A stretch of DNA of 64,000 nucleotides. It comes from JANNSX01 sp046348995 (GTDB taxonomy: Bacteria > Pseudomonadota > Alphaproteobacteria > Rhizobiales > Hyphomicrobiaceae). Below, piece after piece: positions 36,482-44,708 of the stretch. Made by a program: the position numbers and the translations under genes. The notes under the pieces were generated by a model. The model made no database searches. It saw nothing but the letters and a program-made list of their open reading frames with translations, and was not told the DNA's origin. The stretch spans positions 1 through 64,000 of the forward strand of contig JAXMDB010000013.1 in the NCBI GenBank assembly GCA_046348995.1, read 5' to 3'. Position 1 is the stretch's first letter, and each line of letters opens with the position of its first letter.

Positions 36482-37132
36482 TTATGTAGGGACTTTACGG
36501 GCCTCCCCGGCGAGCTCGGCAAGCGTCAGCCAGTCCCCCGAGGCCACGTCATAGCCCAGCATGTCGGCGGAGCGCATGTCATAGAGCCAGGCGTGCAGGC
36601 GGAGCCGGCCCTCGGCGAGCGCGCGGCCGACGCTCGGATAGGTCAGCAGATTGTCGCGTTGAAACAGAATGTTGGCTCTGACCGTGGCGTCGAGGCGCTG
36701 GTCGTCCGGAACTCCGGCGGCGGCGATTAGCCGGGCCGAGGCCCGGGCATGGCCGACCCAGCGGTCGAGATGCACCTCGGAGGGCCGGACCGATCGGCTC
36801 ACGGCCGCGATCCCCCCACAGCCCGTGTGGCCGCAGACGACGATATCGTCGACGCCCAGGTGCTCGAGGCAATACTCGATCGCGGCGCCGACCGAATCGT
36901 CCCCTGCGCCGGCGCATGGCACGACATTGGCGATGTTGCGCACGACGAAGAGATCGCCGAGGCCGGTGCCGAGGATTTCGGCCGGATCGACGCGCGAATC
37001 CGCGCAACCGATCCAGAGCATCTTGGGCTGCTGCTTGCCCTCGGCGAGCGCGGTGAGGAACTCCTGATCGGACTTGCGCGCCGCCTTGAACCGCCGATGA
37101 CCGGCCGCCATCTCCGCTACGTCGTCGGCCAT
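36482..37132 (-). CDS. Beta-class carbonic anhydrase
   Basis: Zinc enzyme that hydrates CO2 to bicarbonate (216 aa). The ligands are all visible: Cys43 and Asp45 in CADSR (with Arg47), and His102 and Cys105 in CGHTGCGG. Length fits prokaryotic beta-CAs. It points toward tolQ but is about 210 bp from it, and is divergent from the CDF exporter gene. Confidence 0.93.
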   Translation of the reverse strand: MADDVAEMAAGHRRFKAARKSDQEFLTALAEGKQQPKMLWIGCADSRVDPAEILGTGLGDLFVVRNIANVVPCAGAGDDSVGAAIEYCLEHLGVDDIVVCGHTGCGGIAAVSRSVRPSEVHLDRWVGHARASARLIAAAGVPDDQRLDATVRANILFQRDNLLTYPSVGRALAEGRLRLHAWLYDMRSADMLGYDVASGDWLTLAELAGEARKVPT

Positions 37133-37254
37133 AAATGCCCCCTGCCCCCCTCAGCCCTCCCCATAATCGTCCGTGTCTGAGGCGCCTGTCCATGCCCAGC
37201 GCGGATTAGCGCATTGTGACGCGAGACGAACTGATCTACGAGCGCGGCATCACG

Positions 37255-37260
37255 AAGGAG
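37255..37260 (+). promoter_or_regulatory. Ribosome binding site that fixes a TTG start
   Basis: AAGGAG, 8 bp before the TTG at 37269, is the only strong ribosome site near the start of the CDF exporter gene. It lies inside the longer open frame (from 37173), which argues against the upstream start. Confidence 0.6.
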
Positions 37261-37268
37261 CCTCGACT

Positions 37269-38174
37269 TTGCGCGACGCCGCCACAGAGCGCCGGCTGAC
37301 CTTGATCGCCTTGGGCAGCATCGGCATCGCCTTGCTGACCATGGGCATCAAATACGTTGCCTATCTGATCACCGGCAGCGTCGCCCTCTATTCGGACGCG
37401 CTCGAAAGCATCGTCAACGTGATCGCGGCCGTCGTGGCGCTGGCGGCGCTTCGCTACAGCCAGCGGCCGGCCGACCGCAACCATCCCTTCGGGCATCACA
37501 AGGCCGAGTATTTCTCGGCCGTGCTCGAGGGCGTGCTCATCGTCGTCGCGGCACTGATGATCATGCGTGAGGCGATCCCGGCGTTTTCGGCGCCCCGCGT
37601 GCTGGAGGCGCCGGCGAAGGGCCTCGCCGTCTCGGCCGTCGCCATGGCGATCAACGCCGGCTGGGCCATGCTGCTCCTGCGCGTCGGCCGCCAGATGCAT
37701 TCCCCCGCGCTCACCTCCGACGGCCATCACTTGATGAGCGACGTGGTGACGTCGGCCGGCGTATTCGGCGGCCTGTTGCTCGCTCTGGCGACGGGTTGGA
37801 CGGTGCTCGACCCGCTGCTCGCCTGCATCGTCGCCGTCAACATCCTGTGGACCGGCGGCAACGTCGTACGCGATTCGATGAGCGGCCTGCTCGACCGCGC
37901 GGTGCCGCCCGAGATGCTCGCCGAGATCCGCAAGGTCATCGATCAGGCGCGGACCGGATCGCTCGAGGTGCATGACCTCAAGACACGACTCGCCGGTCCC
38001 GCGGCCTTCATCGAGTTCCACATGGTGGTGCCGGGCGGCATGTCGGTCGCCGAAGCGCATCGCATCTGCGACCGCATCGAGGACGGGCTCGACAAGGCGG
38101 TGCCGAATGCCCGCGTGCTCATCCACATCGAGCCGGAAGGCGAGGCGAAGGGATCGGGTGCGCTGGTCGGGTGA
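37269..38174 (+). CDS. Cation diffusion facilitator metal exporter
   Basis: Inner-membrane exporter of divalent metals (301 aa), probably Zn, Co, Fe or Mn in exchange for protons. Six helices; metal-site residues fit ALYSDALES (helix 2) and LTSDGHHLMSDVVTS (helix 5), with NHPFGHHKAEYFSA between. A soluble C-terminal domain follows (HDLKTRLAGPAAFIEFHMVVPG). I take the TTG start because of AAGGAG upstream; the earlier frame adds an odd Arg/His-rich stretch. Its stop codon abuts the stop of ybgC on the other strand (TGATCA). Confidence 0.9.
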   Translation: MRDAATERRLTLIALGSIGIALLTMGIKYVAYLITGSVALYSDALESIVNVIAAVVALAALRYSQRPADRNHPFGHHKAEYFSAVLEGVLIVVAALMIMREAIPAFSAPRVLEAPAKGLAVSAVAMAINAGWAMLLLRVGRQMHSPALTSDGHHLMSDVVTSAGVFGGLLLALATGWTVLDPLLACIVAVNILWTGGNVVRDSMSGLLDRAVPPEMLAEIRKVIDQARTGSLEVHDLKTRLAGPAAFIEFHMVVPGGMSVAEAHRICDRIEDGLDKAVPNARVLIHIEPEGEAKGSGALVG

Positions 38175-38639
38175 TCAGGCAACCCCGAACGCGGTGAGGA
38201 TCGGTTTCGGCAGCCGCAGCGGCTTGCCGGCCGTGGACACGAGAACCACCAGCACGGACGCTTTGAACAGCACGGTGCCATCCTTGCGAACGGTCTGCTC
38301 GAGCTCGAGCGTCGCCTTCGTCACGGCGCCGACTCGCGTCTCGACCTCGAGCACGTCGTCGATGCGGGCCGGCCGCAGATAGTCGAGGCTCATGCGGCGC
38401 ACGACGAAGGCGGCCGGCGTGCCACCGCTGCCGTCGATCAGCGCCGAATGATGTACGCCCTTCGATCGCAGGAAATCCGAGCGTCCCCGCTCGATCCACC
38501 GCAGATAGGTCGCGTGGTAGACGAGGCCCGAGAAGTCGGTGTCCTCGAAGTAGACGCGGATGGGGAGCACGTGCCGCTCGCCCTCCGCATCACGCACGAG
38601 GCGGCCCGCCAGATCGGGCCAGGAGGCCGCCTCCGTCAT
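38175..38639 (-). CDS. ybgC: Tol-Pal-associated acyl-CoA thioesterase YbgC
   Basis: Hot-dog fold thioesterase (154 aa). The active-site block is RVYFEDTDFSGLVYHATYLRWIERGRSDFLR (Asp in DTDFSG), followed by SLDYLRPARIDDVLEVET. It starts at ATG 38639 in a 4-base ATGA overlap with the GST gene, so its translation depends on that gene. In many proteobacteria ybgC heads the tol operon; here it is 2 kb away. Confidence 0.9.
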   Translation of the reverse strand: MTEAASWPDLAGRLVRDAEGERHVLPIRVYFEDTDFSGLVYHATYLRWIERGRSDFLRSKGVHHSALIDGSGGTPAAFVVRRMSLDYLRPARIDDVLEVETRVGAVTKATLELEQTVRKDGTVLFKASVLVVLVSTAGKPLRLPKPILTAFGVA

Positions 38640-39247
38640 GCCAGCGCCTTGTCGGCGCGAATGACGGCCGGATGCTTGGCGATCTCGTTGCGCCAACGCT
38701 GGATGTGGGCGTAGCCGCCGAACTTGTCGTGCTCGAAGGTGTGGGCCATCGGGAACGCCAGAATGTCGGCGAGACTGAAGCCGTCGCCGGCGAGGAAGCG
38801 GTTGTGCGCCAGGCGATCGTCCATGTGCTTGTAGAGCACGTTGATGCGGTCCTTGATCGCCGGGCGCGCCTGCGGGAGCTTCGGCTCCATGCGCTCGGCG
38901 AGGAAGAACGCGACCCCCATGCCGGGCGAGAGGTCGGTCGCCTGGAACATCATCCACTCGTAGACCCGCGCCCGCTCTGGCGCCGTCTTGCCGAGCAGCT
39001 TTTGGGCCTTCTCCGCCAGATACAGCATGATGGCGATGGTCTGCGTCAGCACGAACGGGCCACCCGCCGCATCCGTGTCGACGATCGTCGGAATGCGGCC
39101 GGTGGGATTGAGCTTCAGATAGTCCGGCGCCTTGTGCTCGTTCTTGCCGAAGTCGAGCTTGTTGAGCTTGTAGGGCAGGCCCAGCTCCTCGAGCGTGATG
39201 ACGACGCGTTGGCCGTTCGTGCCGCCGGCGACATAGGCTTCGATCAT
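38636..39247 (-). CDS. Glutathione S-transferase family protein
   Basis: A 203-residue GST-fold protein. The N-terminal thioredoxin-like domain begins MIEAYVAGGTNGQRVVITLEE and contains NPTGRIPTIVD with the cis-Pro; the all-helical C-terminal domain includes FLAGDGFSLADILAFPM. Substrate cannot be told from sequence. It overlaps ybgC and is divergent from the EamA transporter gene. An RNA-level link with ybgC is clear; a functional link is not. Confidence 0.88.
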   Translation of the reverse strand: MIEAYVAGGTNGQRVVITLEELGLPYKLNKLDFGKNEHKAPDYLKLNPTGRIPTIVDTDAAGGPFVLTQTIAIMLYLAEKAQKLLGKTAPERARVYEWMMFQATDLSPGMGVAFFLAERMEPKLPQARPAIKDRINVLYKHMDDRLAHNRFLAGDGFSLADILAFPMAHTFEHDKFGGYAHIQRWRNEIAKHPAVIRADKALA

Positions 39248-39388
39248 GGGGATGCTCCGTCAGTGGGCGGTTATTGGAATGTCTATGTCTTCGACCGACT
39301 TGGGTGCCAGCGCAAGTGGGGACAATCGGCTTGACCCCACCCACGGCGGCAGGCAAGCAAGCCCGCGAGCAACAGCGGGCGGACGGGA

Positions 39389-40309
39389 ATGAGCTCGAAA
39401 ATCAGCCAGCGCGATCTCCTGGCCAGTGCCGCCGTCTTGCTCTCCGGGGCGAGTTGGGGCCTGTTCTGGTTGCCGGCCCGTTGGCTTTCCGCGCGCGGCC
39501 TCGACAGCGTCTGGCTGGCGATCTGGCTGTTTCTCATCTCGCTCGCGATCATCGTGCCGATCGGTCTGTGGAAGTGGCGCGCCCTCTGGAAGACCGAGGG
39601 GAGCTTTCTTGTCACCGGCTTGTTCACCGGCCCGGCCTTCTCCCTCTACACCGTGAGCCTCGTCGCCACCGACGTCATCCACGCCCTGCTGCTCTTCTAC
39701 ATCTCGCCGGCTTGGGCAACGCTGATCGGCTGGCTCCTCGGAGGCGAGCCGATCAAGGCACGGCGGCTCGTTGCGCTGGCCCTGGCGTTCCTCGGGCTCG
39801 CGGTCGTGCTCGGCGTTTCCGACGGATTGCCTCTACCACGCAACCTCGGCGACTGGCTCGCTTTGACCGCCGGATTGCTGTGGGCCTACGGATCGACGCG
39901 CACCAACCGCGAGCGTGACCAGATCGTCACCGCGCCTGTCATCGGCTTCACCGCCGGCGGCCTCGCGGGCGCGCTCGCGCTTGCCTTGCTCCCGATCGAA
40001 GGACTGACGATTGCCCCGACGCCGGACACGCTGGCGGCCACGCTCCCCTGGGTCATTCTCCTGTCGCTCGCGATGTTCGTGCCGACGACGTATTTCCTGC
40101 TCTGGAGCACCCAGATCCTCAACCCCGGCCGGGTGGGCATCCTGCTCATGTCCGAAGTGGTCGTCGGCAGCGTCTCGGCCGCGCTGCTCTCCGGCGAGCC
40201 GTTCGGCTGGCGCGAGGCGATCGGCGCTCTCCTCATCGTCGGCGCGGGTTTCATCGAGGTGACCGGTGGCGCGCGCGACACTCCGGTTGCCACCGATCGA
40301 GTTGTATAG
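39389..40309 (+). CDS. EamA/DMT-family transporter
   Basis: A 306-residue inner-membrane protein with ten predicted helices in two five-helix repeats, typical of the drug/metabolite transporter superfamily. The second repeat ends EPFGWREAIGALLIVGAGFIEV, the usual EamA signature. The ATG at 39389 follows a GGACGGG-type site. Substrate unknown; the family exports amino acids, metabolites or drugs. Confidence 0.87.
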   Translation: MSSKISQRDLLASAAVLLSGASWGLFWLPARWLSARGLDSVWLAIWLFLISLAIIVPIGLWKWRALWKTEGSFLVTGLFTGPAFSLYTVSLVATDVIHALLLFYISPAWATLIGWLLGGEPIKARRLVALALAFLGLAVVLGVSDGLPLPRNLGDWLALTAGLLWAYGSTRTNRERDQIVTAPVIGFTAGGLAGALALALLPIEGLTIAPTPDTLAATLPWVILLSLAMFVPTTYFLLWSTQILNPGRVGILLMSEVVVGSVSAALLSGEPFGWREAIGALLIVGAGFIEVTGGARDTPVATDRVV

Positions 40310-40409
40310 TGCCGCCGGATTGACGACAGGCGGTGCATCGATGCGCAGAACACGGTAGAGTCGCGCGATTCATTCACGCGGGGTGGCGCCTCCGGCGCGA
40401 GAGGGACCA

Positions 40410-42209
40410 ATGCAGGCGGGAAAGCAAGCTGGCACGGGGCAGAAGGCCGCAACGCCGCTGACCGAGGCCTTCAAATCGTATCGGCGCACGTTCGTGCCGA
40501 TCGCGATCTTCAGCATCTTCGCCAATCTGCTCATGTTCGTCGGCCCCGTCTACATGCTCGAGGTCTACGATCGGGTGATCGCGAGCCGCAGCGTGCCGAC
40601 GCTCCTCGCCCTGACCATGATCGCGGCGGTTTTGCTGTTCTGCTACGCGCTCACCGACATGGTGCGTGGACGCGTGCTGTCGCGGGCCGGCGCCGAGTTC
40701 GACGAGAAGCTGCGCTCGCCGCTGTTTCGCAGCGCGCTCGCCGCCTCCCTCGCGGCCAAGACGGGCAACTCCGTGCAATCGCTCCGCGACCTCGATTCGG
40801 TGCGCGATTTCTGGAGTGGCGCGGCGGTTTCGACCATGTTCGATGCCCCCTTCGCGCCGATCTTCGTCGCCGTCTGCTTCTGGTATCACCCGGTGCTCGG
40901 CCTCGTAGCCTTGGGCGGCGCCATCCTCCTCTTCCTGCTCGCTTTCGCCAACGAGCGGGCGACGCGGCAGGGGCTCTTGTCGGCCGCCCGGTCGAGCATC
41001 GAGGCGAACAACTATGTCACGGCCACGATGCGCAACGTCGAGGTCATTCACGCGCTCGGCATGCAGCAATCCCTGCATGGCCGTTGGGTGGACAAGCACC
41101 GCGACGCGATCTCCTGGCAGTCGCAATCGAGCGACCGCGCGGCGAGCATCCTCTCCTCGACCAAGTTCGTGCGGCAGTTCGTGCAGTCGGGCATCCTCGG
41201 CGTCGGTGCTTGGCTCACCGTAAGAGGCGACATATCGGGCGGCACCATGATCGCCGCCTCGATCATGATGGGCCGCGCCTTGCAGCCCGTCGAGCAGGCC
41301 GTCGCGCAGTGGAAAGGATTCCAGACGGCCCGCCAGGCCTGGAACCGGCTCGAGGCGCTGCTGGGCGCAGTGCCCCCACAGCCCGAGCGCACGCCGATGC
41401 CCGCCCCCAAGGGCGCCATTGCCGCCGAGAACGTCACTGTGACGGCGCCTGGGCGCCAGCAAATCATCCTGAAGGGGGTGAGCTTCGCGCTTACGCCGGG
41501 CGACGTTCTCGCGATCGTCGGGCCGTCCGCGGCGGGCAAGTCGACGCTTGCGCGCACGCTCGTCGGCGTCTGGCCGATCGCGTCGGGGGCCGTGCGCATC
41601 GACGGCTCCGACTTGCGCCATTGGGACCCCGAGCGGCTTGGCCTTTTCATGGGCTACCTGCCGCAGGACGTCGAGCTGTTCGGTGGCACGATCGGCGAGA
41701 ATATCGCGCGGTTCCGGGCGTCGAAACCGGAGGACATCCGGGCCGCCGCCACGCTTGCCGGTGCCGCACAGCTGATCGAGGAGATGCCCAAAGGCTACGA
41801 CACGGACGTCGGCGACGGCGGCGTCGCCCTTTCCGCGGGCCAGCGTCAGCGTGTCGGTCTGGCGCGGGCGGTCTTCGGCAATCCTCGCCTCGTCGTGCTA
41901 GACGAGCCCAATGCCAACCTGGACGTGGCCGGCGACGAGGCCCTGAGCGAGACAATTCGCCGCCTTAAGGGACAAGGCACGACGACCGTGCTGGTCACCC
42001 ACAAGCCGAGCCTCGTCACCGACGCCAACAAGATGCTCGTTCTCGCCGACGGGGCCGTGAAGCTGTTCGGCCCGCGCGACCAGGTGATGGCCGAGCTCAA
42101 TCGGCAACGCCAACAACAGCAAACCGGCAAGCCGGTCGCGCCCGTCCCGGCAGCCGCCGGTGCGACGCCGTTGCGTCCCGTGCGCCCGCAACGCGCCGAC
42201 GGCCGCTGA
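40410..42209 (+). CDS. Type I secretion ABC transporter (PrtD-like), orphan
   Basis: A 599-residue fused permease-ATPase. An N-terminal exporter domain (about 20-310) with six helices opens FKSYRRTFVPIAIFSIFANLLMFVGPVYMLEVYDRV (in part), as in PrtD/LapB-type exporters; the ATPase has Walker A GPSAAGKS (about 371-378), a variant signature LSAGQRQRV (about 474; Ala in place of the first Gly) and Walker B LVVLDEPNANLD. The tail is Gln/Pro-rich. ATG 40410 has GAGAGGGA upstream. No membrane-fusion or outer-membrane partner is nearby. Confidence 0.88.
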   Translation: MQAGKQAGTGQKAATPLTEAFKSYRRTFVPIAIFSIFANLLMFVGPVYMLEVYDRVIASRSVPTLLALTMIAAVLLFCYALTDMVRGRVLSRAGAEFDEKLRSPLFRSALAASLAAKTGNSVQSLRDLDSVRDFWSGAAVSTMFDAPFAPIFVAVCFWYHPVLGLVALGGAILLFLLAFANERATRQGLLSAARSSIEANNYVTATMRNVEVIHALGMQQSLHGRWVDKHRDAISWQSQSSDRAASILSSTKFVRQFVQSGILGVGAWLTVRGDISGGTMIAASIMMGRALQPVEQAVAQWKGFQTARQAWNRLEALLGAVPPQPERTPMPAPKGAIAAENVTVTAPGRQQIILKGVSFALTPGDVLAIVGPSAAGKSTLARTLVGVWPIASGAVRIDGSDLRHWDPERLGLFMGYLPQDVELFGGTIGENIARFRASKPEDIRAAATLAGAAQLIEEMPKGYDTDVGDGGVALSAGQRQRVGLARAVFGNPRLVVLDEPNANLDVAGDEALSETIRRLKGQGTTTVLVTHKPSLVTDANKMLVLADGAVKLFGPRDQVMAELNRQRQQQQTGKPVAPVPAAAGATPLRPVRPQRADGR

Positions 42210-42296
42210 CATAGCGGAATATGATCGAAATCAATTCCCCGATCGATTCTTCCATCTAATTTCATTAGGGCACGTACGTAGTGCTCAGTGAACTGA

Positions 42297-42327
42297 TTGC
42301 TTTACACAATCAAGTTTCCTTTATACT
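42297..42327 (+). promoter_or_regulatory. Possible sigma-70-like promoter for the HTH gene
   Basis: An AT-rich pocket in otherwise GC-rich DNA. TATACT (42322-42327) is a good -10; candidate -35 hexamers are TTTACA (42301-42306, 15-bp spacer) or TTGCTT (42297-42302, 19-bp spacer), neither ideal. GATTG/CAATC around it could be an operator. Further down, CCGCGA and TCGCGG (about 42337-42356) form another inverted repeat. Confidence 0.35.
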
Positions 42328-42383
42328 CACGACGGGCCGCGAGATTCCGTTCGCGGAAGGGCACATGATCAGGGACCGATCAC

Positions 42384-42680
42384 ATGTATGGTAATCCGCA
42401 AAAGCGCTCGGATAAGCGCACACAATCGCTGCGTCGCGAGGCTGGCGTCTGGCTTCGGGAGCTGCGCGAGAAGAAGGGGCTGTCGCAGCGCGAGCTCGCG
42501 ACCCTCGTCGGCGCTGAATACTATACATTCATCTCGCAGCTCGAGACGGGCCGCGGACGCCTGCCGCCGGATCGGTATCGGGACTGGGCCCGCGCCCTCG
42601 GCATCAATCCGAAACCCTTCGTGAAGCGCCTCATGCGCTATTACGATCCCGTCACGCACGAGATCCTCTTCGAGGACTGA
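42384..42680 (+). CDS. Small XRE-type helix-turn-helix regulator
   Basis: A 98-residue DNA-binding protein. An HTH_3/XRE domain covers about 22-76 (WLRELREKKGLSQRELATLVGAEYYTFISQLETGRG, in part), with the recognition helix around YYTFISQLETG, followed by a short tail. No effector domain. It is preceded by an AT-rich leader with inverted repeats, suggesting autoregulation. A role as regulator of the adjacent ABC transporter or radical SAM gene is possible but unproven. Confidence 0.85.
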   Translation: MYGNPQKRSDKRTQSLRREAGVWLRELREKKGLSQRELATLVGAEYYTFISQLETGRGRLPPDRYRDWARALGINPKPFVKRLMRYYDPVTHEILFED

Positions 42681-42709
42681 GGTTTTCGTTCAGAGCATCC
42701 GATCGAATT

Positions 42710-42724
42710 GTTCTTGATTTGTTC
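42710..42724 (+). promoter_or_regulatory. LexA (SOS) box, GTTC-N7-GTTC
   Basis: GTTC (42710-42713), 7 bases TTGATTT, GTTC (42721-42724): a perfect match to the alphaproteobacterial LexA operator. It is 51 bp before the start of the radical SAM gene and close after the HTH gene, in promoter position. Confidence 0.7.
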
Positions 42725-42774
42725 CTAGTCGGCTGATAGCCTTCCGTGAGATTGAAATCTTACGGGACAGCATC

Positions 42775-43863
42775 ATGTCCGGCCCGGGCACATCAGAGAT
42801 CGATCGTGAGCGACGGCGCGGGCGGGGCGCCGTCGGCAACGCGACAGGCCGGTTCGAGCAGCACCAGCGCTCGTCCTTCGATGATGGGTGGGACGGCCTG
42901 GCCTCGCTCGAGGCGTTTGCCACGACCGTCGAGACCGAGGCCGCACGGTCGATCATCACGACCAACCAGTCGCCCGATATCTCCTTCGATCAATCGATCA
43001 ACCCTTACCGCGGCTGCGAGCACGGCTGCACCTATTGCTACGCCCGGCCCACACACGCCTATCTGGGGCTCTCGCCGGGCCTTGATTTCGAGACCCGCCT
43101 CTACGCCAAGACGAATGCGGCCACGTTGCTGGAGGCCGAGCTCGCCGCTCCGGGCTACGTTCCCAAGACGATCGCGCTCGGCACCAATACCGACCCCTAT
43201 CAGCCGATCGAGCGGGATCGCCAGATTACCCGGCAGATCCTGACGGTACTCGAGCGCTCGCGGCATCCGGTCGGCATCGTCACCAAATCGGCGCTCGTCA
43301 CCCGCGACATCGATATCCTGGCGCGGATGGCCCGCGATGGCTTGGCCAAAGTCGCCCTCTCGGTGACGACGCTCGATCGCACGCTGGCGCGAGCGATGGA
43401 GCCGAGGGCAGCGACGCCCGGCCGGCGTCTCGACGCCATCCGTCAGCTCACCGAGGCCGGCATCCCGACAGCCGTGATGGTGGCCCCGATCGTCCCCGCA
43501 CTCACCGACAGTGAAACCGAACAGATTCTCGAGGCGGCGCGGGACGCGGGGGCGACGGAGGCCGGCTACGTCCTGTTGCGGCTGCCGCTCGAGATCAAGG
43601 ACCAATTCTCCGACTGGCTCGACGAAGCGGCGCCGGACCGGGCCAAGCGGGTCATGACGATCATGCGAGCGATGCGCGGCGGGAAAGCTTACGACTCGCG
43701 CTGGCACGTCAGGCAGATAGGCACCGGCCCGTACGCGTCGCTGATCGCCCAGCGGTTCCAGTTGGCGTTGCGACGGCTCGGCCTCAATCGCCGGCGCGAG
43801 CGCCTGCGTACCGACCTGTTCGCGCCGCCCGTGCTGCCCGGCCAGCAGCTACCGTTGCTTTAG
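42775..43863 (+). CDS. PA0069-family radical SAM protein (SplB/photolyase-like)
   Basis: A 362-residue radical SAM enzyme of unknown reaction, often named 'DNA repair photolyase' through similarity to spore photoproduct lyase. The iron-sulfur ligands are Cys81, Cys85 and Cys88 in CEHGCTYCYA, preceded by the family's SINPYRGCEHGC block; a Lys-rich SAM-binding region (LGTNTDPYQPIE, VTKSALVTRDIDIL) follows. The ATG at 42775 has GGGA upstream. It is the first gene behind a LexA box, and rnhB follows closely, so it may belong to the DNA-damage response. Confidence 0.88.
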   Translation: MSGPGTSEIDRERRRGRGAVGNATGRFEQHQRSSFDDGWDGLASLEAFATTVETEAARSIITTNQSPDISFDQSINPYRGCEHGCTYCYARPTHAYLGLSPGLDFETRLYAKTNAATLLEAELAAPGYVPKTIALGTNTDPYQPIERDRQITRQILTVLERSRHPVGIVTKSALVTRDIDILARMARDGLAKVALSVTTLDRTLARAMEPRAATPGRRLDAIRQLTEAGIPTAVMVAPIVPALTDSETEQILEAARDAGATEAGYVLLRLPLEIKDQFSDWLDEAAPDRAKRVMTIMRAMRGGKAYDSRWHVRQIGTGPYASLIAQRFQLALRRLGLNRRRERLRTDLFAPPVLPGQQLPLL

Positions 43864-43932
43864 AGAGTCCGTGGCATGATCGTGGCCTTCGTCGCGCTGG
43901 TTTTGTCGGGCATCTCGGCTATGGTCGCTGTC

Positions 43933-44601
43933 ATGGGAGGACGGCGGCCGACATTCACGCGCGAGCGCGCGCTGCTGAGCCAGGGGCACAACGCCATCGC
44001 CGGCATCGACGAGGCGGGGCGCGGTCCGTGGGCAGGCCCGGTCGTCGCCGCCGCGGTGGTGCTCGATCCCAAACGAATCCCGACGGGACTGAGAGACTCC
44101 AAGCTTCTCGATCCGGACGAGCGGGCGCGATTGTTCGACCGGATCATGGAGTGCGCCGCCGTCGGGGTCGGCATCGCCGATGTCGCCCGGATCGACCGCG
44201 AGAACATCTATCACGCGACGCATTGGGCGATGCGGCAAGCGGTTGCGGGACTTCCCGCGCCACCCGGTATCGCCCTCGTCGACGGCAATCGCGCGCCCGG
44301 CCTCGAGGTCGAGACCATCATGATTGTTGAGGGCGATGCGCGCGTCGCCTCGATTGCTGCCGCTTCGATCATCGCCAAGGTGACGCGAGACCGGTTGATG
44401 GTCGACTTCGCCATGCGCTTTCCCGTCTACGGCTTCGACCAGCACAAGGGCTACGGCACACCGCAACATCAAGAGGCGATCCGCCGGCATGGCGTGTGCG
44501 AGCTGCACCGGCGATCGTTCGCCCCGATCCGCGCAGCCCTCGGGCCTGTCATCGATATCGAAAGCAGTGGTGGAGGACCTCCGCCCTTAACCGAAACTTA
44601 A
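43933..44601 (+). CDS. rnhB: Ribonuclease HII
   Basis: Removes ribonucleotides and RNA primers from DNA-RNA hybrids (222 aa). GIDEAGRGPWAGPVVAAAVV carries the first acidic residues, DSKLL the next, and the family's SIIAKVTRDRLM block follows. I prefer the ATG at 43933 because about 25 residues before DEAGRG is normal; earlier in-frame starts at 43921 and 43876 would add a hydrophobic leader (IVAFVALVLSG) foreign to RNase HII, although 43876 lies near an AGAG site. It follows the radical SAM gene by 12-70 bp. Confidence 0.93.
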   Translation: MGGRRPTFTRERALLSQGHNAIAGIDEAGRGPWAGPVVAAAVVLDPKRIPTGLRDSKLLDPDERARLFDRIMECAAVGVGIADVARIDRENIYHATHWAMRQAVAGLPAPPGIALVDGNRAPGLEVETIMIVEGDARVASIAAASIIAKVTRDRLMVDFAMRFPVYGFDQHKGYGTPQHQEAIRRHGVCELHRRSFAPIRAALGPVIDIESSGGGPPPLTET

Positions 44602-44708
44602 CGTCCGTTAGCTAGCTCTTAACTTTCGTCGCCGGAGTTCGGACCCGGCGTTTGTGAAGCCGCCGTTGTGTCCGTCGAATGAGTGCTCAGTATCGAAAGT
44701 AGCGTCCC

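Noticed and set aside
43876..43932. Signal peptide on RNase HII
   Set aside because: The hydrophobic leader appears only if an early start is used; RNase HII is cytoplasmic and later ATGs give the normal length.
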